DNA of 5,311 nt from Verrucomicrobiota bacterium (GTDB taxonomy: Bacteria > Verrucomicrobiota > Verrucomicrobiia > Verrucomicrobiales > Verrucomicrobiaceae): the NCBI GenBank assembly GCA_009885275.1, contig VFKY01000383.1:1-5311 (forward strand), read 5' to 3'. The notes beneath the pieces are model-generated. The model did no database searches. It was given only the letters and a program-made list of their open reading frames with translations, and was not told the origin of the DNA. Numbering within the stretch: the stretch's first letter is position 1; every line of letters starts with the position of its first letter. Shown piece by piece: positions 1-5,311 of the stretch. Position numbers and translations under genes: made by a program.

Positions 1-1
1 A

Positions 2-811
2 GCAGGCGTTAAAATTGTCGCCGCTTATCCACAGGGCAGCAAGGATATTGAAGGCAGCACCAAACGCGTTCCGGAATATACAGAAAAGATCAAAACGCTC
101 GGTGTTGAAATTGTTGATTCCATCGAAGAACTTGTGAAACGCGTGGATGTTGTCTTTCTCGAAAGTAATGATGGTCGCGTGCATCTCGAACAATTGCGTC
201 CCGTCCTGAAGGCCGGTAAGCCGGTGTTCATTGACAAGCCTATTGCTGGCAATCTCGCAGATGCCATTCGTATCTTTGATGAAGCCCAAAAAGCAGGAGT
301 GCCCATTTTTTGTTCGTCTTCCACCCGTTTTAGCAAGACCACTCAAGCGGTTCGTAATGGCAGCATCGGCAAGGTGAAGTCCGCCGAGACGACCAGTCCG
401 GCGGCATTGGAAAAAACGCACCCTGACCTCTATTGGTATGGGGTACATGGTTGCGAATCCCTTTTCACTGTGATGGGCACCGGCTGTAAATCGGTGAAAC
501 GTGGAGTCACTGCCGATGGAAAAATTGAAGTCATCGGCACTTGGGAAGGCGGACGTATCGGCACGTTTCGCGAAGGCAAGGGTTACACAGGCAAAGCGGT
601 CGGCGAAACTGGAGAATCACCTATCGGAAGCTACGACGGCTACGATGTGTTGTTGTTCGAAATTGTGAAGATGTTCCGCACGGGCAAACCTCCGGTCAGT
701 GCCGAAGAGACCATCGAACTTTATGCATTCATGGAAGCCGCCGATGAAAGTAAACGCCGTGGCGGAACTGAAGTGACACTTCAAGAAGTGCTGGAGAAGG
801 CTAGGAAGTAG
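2..811 (+). CDS. Gfo/Idh/MocA-family NAD(P)-dependent oxidoreductase, 5' end missing
   Basis: The open frame enters from the left edge and ends at TAG 809-811, giving 269 visible residues. The GTG at 134 is an internal valine codon, not a start. The first 80 visible residues look like the second half of a Rossmann fold. They end in the family signature GKPVFIDKP (visible residues 72-80), where the commoner EKP is DKP; its lysine normally lies in the active site. A conserved-looking YWYGVHG (144-150) follows, with a histidine placed as in the family's substrate domain. The C-terminal half is the usual alpha/beta domain and ends in a helix (EETIELYAFMEAADESKR). The GxGxxG nucleotide loop and any export signal lie upstream of the window. 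The family oxidises or reduces sugars, inositols and related compounds, but the substrate cannot be read from this sequence. The gene converges on cls with 11 bases between stop codons. The family is clear; the specific role is unknown. Confidence 0.88.
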   Translation, partial: AGVKIVAAYPQGSKDIEGSTKRVPEYTEKIKTLGVEIVDSIEELVKRVDVVFLESNDGRVHLEQLRPVLKAGKPVFIDKPIAGNLADAIRIFDEAQKAGVPIFCSSSTRFSKTTQAVRNGSIGKVKSAETTSPAALEKTHPDLYWYGVHGCESLFTVMGTGCKSVKRGVTADGKIEVIGTWEGGRIGTFREGKGYTGKAVGETGESPIGSYDGYDVLLFEIVKMFRTGKPPVSAEETIELYAFMEAADESKRRGGTEVTLQEVLEKARK

Positions 812-822
812 TTCCGTGTTGC

Positions 823-2253
823 TCAAAGCAATGGAATAAACATTCGCGCTACGCCATCACGCAAACGCTCCGAAAGAGTGGCGTTCTCCAATGATTCCAT
901 AGTCACAGGTTTACTATGCTTTAGCTTGGCTGAAAAAACATCATTGAGCTGCCCGGCAAGTTTTTCATCAAAACAGGCGAGATTGAATTCAAAGTTCAAA
1001 CGCAGGCTGCGAGGATCCCAGTTGGTGGAACCAATAAGCGACCATGCGCCATCAACCGTCATTAATTTACTATGATCGAAATGTCCCTCTGCTTCATAAA
1101 TATGAATGCCTTTTTCCAGCATGAAGGGATACTGAGTGCGGGCTGCCCATCGGACAAACGGAAGATTATTGTTCTTCGGCGTAATAATAGATACTTTGAC
1201 ACCACGAAGCGAAGCGAGATTAAGTGCCCAAATGAGTGTGGGACTTGGTAAGAAATATGGCGTCAGCACACAGACCTCACGATTTGCAGCCGAGAGAGCA
1301 GCGAAGATCGTCTTGGGCATGATCTCCATGTCTTCGTCCGGTCCGTCAGGAATACCGATAGCTGCGACATCCCCCACGGGTTTGAGATCTGGATACCAAA
1401 TATCTCCCGTCAACACTTCACTGGCACAAAAAGCCCAATCTTCAGCAAACACCCGTTGGAGTTGGCGCACCACGGGTCCCTCCACTTTGAAGTGCATGTC
1501 CTGCAAAGGGTTCTTGGGGTTTTCTGAAAGCATATTCCCCTGCCGAATATTCATGCCACCTGTAAAACCAATGCGACCATCAACGACCATGATTTTGCGG
1601 TGATTACGCAGATTCATCGAGAGAAGACGAAACACAAAACGCAACGGCATATAACGCTTGGCTGTTACCCCCAATTCCCTCAAGATACGCGTGATGGGTG
1701 GCCATGAATACCGCGTTCCAGCATCGTCAACCATGACTCGCACCTCAACACCGCGAGCCTTAGCTTTTGAAAGTTCTTCCACAAATTTTTCTCCTATCCC
1801 ACTGGCTTCAAAAATATAACTACTCAGAGTAACAGACTTCTCCGCGCCAATGATCGCCTTTAACATCGCCGGCATCGCTTCATCACCGTTGTGGAGAATT
1901 TCCACGCGATTACCTGAAGTTAATGATAAACGTGACACTCGACTAAGAGTATTACCCAAGCCCAGTAAGTCCTTGAGATCAAAGCCCACCTCACCTGTAT
2001 CTATCGGACAAGCATCCTCGATGGTCACCTTGTCCACTTCGATCGCACTGCGATACTTTTTGCCGCGACGACGAAGACTGTTAATCCCAAAAATGGCATA
2101 AAATATGGCTCCTATCAGAGGCACAAAGCAAATAATCACCGCCCAAAATGATGCGTTATGAGCATCCTTCTGCTTTAAAAGCACGTGCCCCATCGCCAGC
2201 GTAACGCAGATAAACTCAACGGCTAACAATAGCCAATACCAGATTTGATCCAT
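823..2253 (-). CDS. cls: Cardiolipin synthase (phospholipase D superfamily), membrane-bound
   Basis: This complete gene encodes 476 residues, close to the roughly 480 of E. coli ClsA. It should join two phosphatidylglycerol molecules into cardiolipin and glycerol at the inner membrane. Two hydrophobic segments (about residues 4-25 and 35-57) are followed by a basic stretch, RRRGKKYR, matching the N-terminal membrane anchor of the family. Two phospholipase D catalytic motifs are intact: HRKIMVVD (H218, K220, D225) followed by GRIGFTGG, and HSKLMTVD (H394, K396, D401) followed by GSTNWDPRS. The C-terminus, RMFIPLL, resembles the usual ClsA-type ending. The ATG at 2251-2253 places the first membrane helix directly at the N-terminus; no Shine-Dalgarno motif precedes it. 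The gene is divergent from trpA and convergent with the oxidoreductase, so it is probably transcribed alone. A related transphosphatidylase specificity cannot be excluded, but the domain order and length favour cardiolipin synthase. Confidence 0.93.
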   Translation of the reverse strand: MDQIWYWLLLAVEFICVTLAMGHVLLKQKDAHNASFWAVIICFVPLIGAIFYAIFGINSLRRRGKKYRSAIEVDKVTIEDACPIDTGEVGFDLKDLLGLGNTLSRVSRLSLTSGNRVEILHNGDEAMPAMLKAIIGAEKSVTLSSYIFEASGIGEKFVEELSKAKARGVEVRVMVDDAGTRYSWPPITRILRELGVTAKRYMPLRFVFRLLSMNLRNHRKIMVVDGRIGFTGGMNIRQGNMLSENPKNPLQDMHFKVEGPVVRQLQRVFAEDWAFCASEVLTGDIWYPDLKPVGDVAAIGIPDGPDEDMEIMPKTIFAALSAANREVCVLTPYFLPSPTLIWALNLASLRGVKVSIITPKNNNLPFVRWAARTQYPFMLEKGIHIYEAEGHFDHSKLMTVDGAWSLIGSTNWDPRSLRLNFEFNLACFDEKLAGQLNDVFSAKLKHSKPVTMESLENATLSERLRDGVARMFIPLL

Positions 2254-2372
2254 GCCAACAGGTTAACGCAAAGAATGCTGGGTGCATCTATTGAAATTTT
2301 GAAATAGTGCAAAGGACGTTGGCGAACGCTGCCACTCTCATACTTGCACGAAACGCCATGCGCTTTACATAG
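2254..2372. promoter_or_regulatory. Divergent cls/trpA intergenic region
   Basis: These 119 bases separate two genes that start in opposite directions, so they should carry promoters for both cls and the trpA-dap unit. This is inferred from layout. I find no pair of good -35 and -10 boxes on either strand. The visible structure is an AT-rich core holding a tandem TTGAAAT repeat (2291-2297 and 2299-2305, 8-base period) and a GTTAAC palindrome (2262-2267). There is no sign of a tryptophan leader peptide with Trp codons, nor of a hairpin-plus-T-run attenuator. Confidence 0.5.
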
Positions 2373-3191
2373 ATGACTCCCATGGCTTCCCCTAATCGCA
2401 TTGATCAACGTTTTGCAGAATTGCGCACCACCGGCAAAAAAGGCTTTATTGCCTACATTGCAGCAGGTGATCCCAGTCTGGATAAGACCCGTGAAATCGT
2501 GCTTACTCTTGAGCAATGCGGTGCCGACATCATTGAACTGGGCATTCCCTTCAGTGATCCACTCGCGGACGGTATCGTCAATCAACTGGCCGCTGCCCGA
2601 GCCCTGCGAGCTGGTACAACTGCTGCCAAAGTATTGTCCTTTATCAAAGAACTGCGCCACGAAACTCAAGTGCCACTGGTGCTCTTCACCTATCTCAATC
2701 CCATTTATACCTACGGCTACGAAAAATTTCACACCGATGCCGCAGAAGCAGGTGCTGATGGCGTGCTCATCCTCGATCTACCACCCGATGAAGCAGCGCA
2801 GAACAAGGAGTTGCTCAATGGCGCTGGCTTGAAACCCATCCGATTGATCGCCCCAACAACGCCCCCAGAACGCATCAAACTGATCGCCGAACAGGCTGAG
2901 GGCTTCATTTATTATGTTTCACGAGAAGGTGTCACGGGAGCTCAGACCTCCCTGGCCACCGGAATTGCAGAACAGGTGCAACTCATTCAATCCGCCAGTA
3001 AAACACCCGTCGCCGTTGGCTTTGGTATTTCCACTCCGGAACAAGCTCGCACGGTTGCAGAGAGCGCTGATGCCGTGGTCGTAGGCAGCGCGATAGTGAA
3101 ACTCATTGAGCAGTATGGCGAAAGTCCCGATCTCACAGCGAAGCTTACCGCTTTCGTGAAACCTCTTGTCGATGCGGTTAAGTCCGTCTAA
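2373..3191 (+). CDS. trpA: Tryptophan synthase alpha subunit
   Basis: The 272-residue product is a TIM-barrel enzyme that cleaves indole-3-glycerol phosphate to indole and glyceraldehyde 3-phosphate; indole is then channelled to TrpB. The catalytic pair is present: E55 in IIELGIPFSDP and D66 in PLADG, equivalent to Glu49 and Asp60 of E. coli. Other family marks are TYLNPIY (106-112), SREGVTGAQ (183-191) and the phosphate-binding GFGIS (216-220), then VVGSAIVK near the end. The residue after ADG is Ile rather than the usual Pro. ATG 2373 is the earliest possible start, since an in-frame TAG sits directly before it. ATG 2382 is equally plausible and would give 269 residues, nearer the E. coli length of 268. 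Neither has a Shine-Dalgarno motif. No trpB or other trp gene is adjacent; dapF follows after 17 bases. The identification is secure. Confidence 0.97.
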   Translation: MTPMASPNRIDQRFAELRTTGKKGFIAYIAAGDPSLDKTREIVLTLEQCGADIIELGIPFSDPLADGIVNQLAAARALRAGTTAAKVLSFIKELRHETQVPLVLFTYLNPIYTYGYEKFHTDAAEAGADGVLILDLPPDEAAQNKELLNGAGLKPIRLIAPTTPPERIKLIAEQAEGFIYYVSREGVTGAQTSLATGIAEQVQLIQSASKTPVAVGFGISTPEQARTVAESADAVVVGSAIVKLIEQYGESPDLTAKLTAFVKPLVDAVKSV

Positions 3192-3208
3192 TTTGACAAC
3201 CCTCTCTC

Positions 3209-4024
3209 ATGGCAAAAAAGCTTACATTCTGGAAAATGAACGGTGCGGGCAATGACTTCGTCATGCTCGACAATCGCGATTTATCACTCCAACTCAGCGG
3301 AGAAACCATCGCCCATCTCTGCGACCGTCATCGCGGTCTGGGTGCTGACGGCCTGCTTCTCGTCGAACCTGCAAACGAAGGTGGCGACTTCAAAATGCGA
3401 TATTATAACGCGGATGGTGGTGAAGCAGAGATGTGCGGCAATGGTGCACGCTGCTTTGCCCGCTTCGTCAACAAACTCGAAAACAACAAGCTTGAAGGTG
3501 TAAAATTTGAAACTCTGGCCGGCATGATCTCGGCTGAATTCCTCGGTGAGGAAGTGCGGATCAACATGAGCCAGCCTCACGGACTGAAGCTGAATGAAAC
3601 GTTACCTGTCACAGACACGGAACTCGTTGTTCACAGCGTCAACACCGGCGTACCACATGCCGTGGTCTTCGTCGATGATCTGGAAACCACTAATGTTTGT
3701 AAACTTGGTGCGGGGCTGCGTTATCATGAAGCCTTCAAGCCCAAAGGCACTAACGCTAATTTCGTCAAGATAACTGCGCCCGGAAGCATCTCGATCCGCA
3801 CCTATGAACGCGGCGTCGAAGACGAAACTCTAGCCTGCGGCACCGGCATGGTGGCTTGCGCACTGATCGCCCATGAACTGCACAATTTTACTAGTCCAGT
3901 CGCCGTTCTCGTCAAAGGTGGCGACACTCTTTACGTTGGCTTTGAAAAACGTGATGGCGCTTATCACAATGTCACCTTGCATGGTCCTGCTGACTTCGTT
4001 TTTGAAGGTTCAGTTACTCTTTAA
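3209..4024 (+). CDS. dapF: Diaminopimelate epimerase
   Basis: The 271-residue cytosolic enzyme (E. coli 274) interconverts LL- and meso-diaminopimelate without a cofactor, supplying the precursor of lysine and the cross-linking residue of peptidoglycan. The two catalytic cysteines are present: C76 in NADGGEAEMCGNGARC and C210 in ERGVEDETLACGTG. Together they act as the acid/base thiol pair. Other family marks are KMNGAGNDFV near the N-terminus and GTNANFV at 180-186. Two differences from the Haemophilus enzyme, compared from memory: NTGVPH carries Val where the substrate-binding Asn of GNPH normally lies, and the loop before the second Cys is one residue longer. I believe both occur together in a known subgroup. 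ATG 3209 lies 17 bases after the trpA stop and is preceded by CCCTCTCTC rather than a Shine-Dalgarno. The start fits, because the first family motif begins at residue 9. Confidence 0.97.
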   Translation: MAKKLTFWKMNGAGNDFVMLDNRDLSLQLSGETIAHLCDRHRGLGADGLLLVEPANEGGDFKMRYYNADGGEAEMCGNGARCFARFVNKLENNKLEGVKFETLAGMISAEFLGEEVRINMSQPHGLKLNETLPVTDTELVVHSVNTGVPHAVVFVDDLETTNVCKLGAGLRYHEAFKPKGTNANFVKITAPGSISIRTYERGVEDETLACGTGMVACALIAHELHNFTSPVAVLVKGGDTLYVGFEKRDGAYHNVTLHGPADFVFEGSVTL

Positions 4025-4047
4025 ATTATTATCTACTCAATACTCCC

Positions 4048-4935
4048 ATGAAATTCGCCGGCACCCATACCGCCATCATCACGCCTTTTCGCAACGGTCA
4101 GTTCGATGAAGCGACTTTCCGTAAACTCGTGGACTTCCAATTTGATAATGGAGTGCAAGGCATCGTGCCCTGCGGTACCACCGGCGAATCACCAACACTC
4201 GATCACACGGAGCATGGACGAGTCATTCAAGTTACCGTCGAAGCTGCTGCCGGTCGTGGCATTATCATGGCAGGCACCGGCAGCAACTCCACCCGTGAAG
4301 CCATCGAACTAACACAAGAAGCCGAAACCGCTGGTGCGAATGCGTCCTTACAAGTCGCGCCTTATTACAATCGCCCCACACCAGAAGGCTTATTCCAACA
4401 CTTCAAAGCCATCGCTAACAATACGAAGCTTCCCATCATGCTCTACAATGTACCCGGACGTTGCGGCGTTGAGATCGGTGTCGATGTCGTGGTGCGTCTC
4501 GCGGAAGCTTGCCCGAACATACGGGCCATCAAGGAAGCTGGCGGCAATGCCGATCGGGTGAGCCAGATGAAAATGCTCCTGCCCGCAGATTTCGAAATTC
4601 TTTCGGGTGATGATTCACTGACGCTCCCCTTCATGAGTGTCGGCGCGGTTGGTATCGTCAGCGTCGCAGGCAATCTCATTCCTCGTGAAATGAGCCAAAT
4701 GGTGCAACTCGCCCTCAAAGGTCAGTGGGCAGAAGCACAAGCCATCCACGCAAAGTTCAATCCGCTTTTTTCGGCATTCCTTAAACTCGCAAGCAACCCC
4801 ATCCCTATCAAGACAGCGCTTGCCTTAAAGGGAATGGCCGAGGTCGAGCTTCGCCTTCCTCTTTGTGAAATGACTGCCACTCAAACAGCGGAACTCAAGG
4901 ACATCATGGTCCGCCTCGGACTGCTTTCCTCGTAA
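4048..4935 (+). CDS. dapA: 4-hydroxy-tetrahydrodipicolinate synthase
   Basis: The 295-residue TIM-barrel aldolase (E. coli 292) condenses pyruvate with aspartate semialdehyde, the committed step of diaminopimelate and lysine synthesis. The Schiff-base lysine is K162 in AIKEAGGN. The catalytic triad is T44 (in PCGTTGES), Y107 (in PYYN) and Y133 (in YNVPGR), and R138 binds the substrate carboxylate. This numbering nearly equals that of E. coli. The lysine-feedback pocket also looks intact (S48, H53, H56, N80, E84, Y106), so inhibition by lysine is expected; this is inferred from residue identity. The N-terminus MKFAGTHTAIITPF matches the family start, which supports ATG 4048. The leader is ATACTCCC with no Shine-Dalgarno. 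Other members of the superfamily (N-acetylneuraminate lyase, KDG aldolase) are unlikely given these residues and the dapF and dapB neighbours. Confidence 0.97.
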   Translation: MKFAGTHTAIITPFRNGQFDEATFRKLVDFQFDNGVQGIVPCGTTGESPTLDHTEHGRVIQVTVEAAAGRGIIMAGTGSNSTREAIELTQEAETAGANASLQVAPYYNRPTPEGLFQHFKAIANNTKLPIMLYNVPGRCGVEIGVDVVVRLAEACPNIRAIKEAGGNADRVSQMKMLLPADFEILSGDDSLTLPFMSVGAVGIVSVAGNLIPREMSQMVQLALKGQWAEAQAIHAKFNPLFSAFLKLASNPIPIKTALALKGMAEVELRLPLCEMTATQTAELKDIMVRLGLLSS

Positions 4936-4946
4936 CGCCTACCCTT

Positions 4947-5311
4947 ATGTCGCAACACCTAGTCTCGTCTCAACTAAGAATTCTCGTCACCGGTTGCAAG
5001 GGCCGCATGGGTCAGGCGGTCATTCAAGCCACTGACAGCGATCCCGATTGCGTCGTCGGTGCCGCCATCGATCAGGGCGATTCCCTCGATGAAGCCTTGG
5101 CTAAAAGTGATGTCGTGATTGATTTCACCTCCCATCATTTCAGTAAGGAGCTCGTCACCGCCTGCCTCAAGCATGGCAAGGCCCTTGTCATGGGCACAAC
5201 CGGACACACGTCCGAAGAGTATGAACTCATCCGCGAGGCCGCAAAGACCATCCCCTTCGTGCTGGCTCCAAACTTCAGCATCGGCGTCAACACACTCTTC
5301 TGGTTGACCCG
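4947..5311 (+). CDS. dapB: 4-hydroxy-tetrahydrodipicolinate reductase, 3' end missing
   Basis: The first 121 codons are visible and the frame runs off the right edge. The enzyme reduces the DapA product to tetrahydrodipicolinate with NAD(P)H. The N-terminal Rossmann domain shows the nucleotide loop GCKGRMG (residues 16-22), VVIDFTS (56-62), GTTG (83-86) and the hinge motif APNFSIGVN (107-115), all typical of DapB. The catalytic His and Lys of the C-terminal domain lie outside the window. The stretch from RMG to DFT is about 23 residues shorter than in E. coli as I recall that sequence, so this is a short-loop form such as the Thermotoga enzyme. ATG 4947 is 11 bases after the dapA stop. It is preceded by CCTACCCTT and no Shine-Dalgarno, and it is the only sensible start, since the next in-frame ATG lies inside the nucleotide loop. 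Direct adjacency to dapA, the preceding enzyme, supports the call. Confidence 0.95.
   Translation, partial: MSQHLVSSQLRILVTGCKGRMGQAVIQATDSDPDCVVGAAIDQGDSLDEALAKSDVVIDFTSHHFSKELVTACLKHGKALVMGTTGHTSEEYELIREAAKTIPFVLAPNFSIGVNTLFWLT

Larger units (their letters stand above)
2373..5311 (+). other. Putative operon trpA-dapF-dapA-dapB (continues past the window)
   Basis: Four genes run in one direction with gaps of 17, 23 and 11 bases and no terminator-like hairpin followed by a T run between them, so co-transcription is likely. Three of the four belong to the diaminopimelate/lysine pathway; trpA is the odd member and lies first. The only sizeable gap upstream is the divergent region before trpA. 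A weak internal promoter before dapA is possible (TTGAAG 4002-4007, TATTAT 4027-4032, 19-base spacer). Confidence 0.7.

Noticed and set aside
25..342. Open frame of 105 codons on the minus strand
   Set aside because: It lies wholly antisense to the oxidoreductase, whose protein matches a known family. The antisense product has low-complexity Ser/Thr/Arg content and no recognisable motif.
819..831. Hairpin TTGCT-CAA-AGCAA as a bidirectional terminator
   Set aside because: The stem has only five pairs, mostly A-T, with no T run on either strand; it is too weak to call a terminator.
1136..1603. Plus-strand open frame of 155 codons inside cls
   Set aside because: It is antisense to the conserved phospholipase D domains and shows no domain of its own.
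2285..2312. Candidate cls promoter on the minus strand (TTGCAC, 16-base spacer, TAGATG)
   Set aside because: The -10 box matches only three of six consensus bases, so it is not distinguishable from chance.
2254..2323. Inverted pair GCCAAC (2254-2259) and GTTGGC (2318-2323)
   Set aside because: Six-base arms 58 bases apart are expected by chance, and no further pairing extends them.
2223..2732. Minus-strand open frame of 169 codons opposite trpA, running through the intergenic gap into the start of cls
   Set aside because: It is antisense to trpA codons, overlaps the cls start in another frame, has no family motif, and looks like a shadow of the codon pattern of trpA.
3193..3198. Perfect TTGACA -35 hexamer between trpA and dapF
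   Set aside because: No -10-like hexamer lies 15-19 bases downstream, and such a promoter would start transcription inside dapF.
3284..3580. Minus-strand open frame of 98 codons opposite dapF
   Set aside because: It covers the catalytic first cysteine region of dapF on the other strand; no motif or ribosome site supports it.

Overview
The window is ordinary, gene-dense bacterial chromosome of about 50% GC with six protein genes. Two of them run off the edges. I see no RNA gene, mobile element, CRISPR array or phage trace, and no gene-free stretch longer than about 120 bases. The enzymes (DapA with a lysine-feedback site of the Gram-negative type, and DapF making meso-diaminopimelate) fit a bacterium with a meso-DAP cell wall. 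The mix of genes, the moderate GC, the Gfo/Idh/MocA-type oxidoreductase and the missing Shine-Dalgarno sequences remind me of Verrucomicrobiota (a Pedosphaera-like lineage). That assignment is from memory and is only a low-confidence inference.

Left part: the 3' part of a Gfo/Idh/MocA-family oxidoreductase (+ strand, 2-811) meets a complete cardiolipin synthase gene (- strand, 823-2253) tail to tail, with only 11 bases between the stop codons. A 119-base gap (2254-2372) then separates the start of cls from the start of trpA. These two genes diverge, so the gap should hold both promoters.

Right part: trpA (2373-3191), dapF (3209-4024), dapA (4048-4935) and dapB (4947 to the window end) run in the same direction with gaps of 17, 23 and 11 bases, which is an operon-like layout. 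dapA and dapB catalyse two consecutive steps: condensation of pyruvate with aspartate semialdehyde, then reduction to tetrahydrodipicolinate. dapF acts later, turning LL-diaminopimelate into the meso form used for lysine and for peptidoglycan cross-links. trpA makes indole for tryptophan and has no trpB beside it, so the unit joins one tryptophan gene to the lysine/cell-wall pathway. The middle steps of the DAP pathway are not in the window.

I find no convincing undescribed system here. The points worth a second look are small: the split trpA leading a dap cluster, pyrimidine-rich leaders without Shine-Dalgarno motifs, a stop codon abutting the trpA start, a non-proline residue after the catalytic Asp of TrpA, a short-form DapB, and the conserved lysine-binding residues of DapA.
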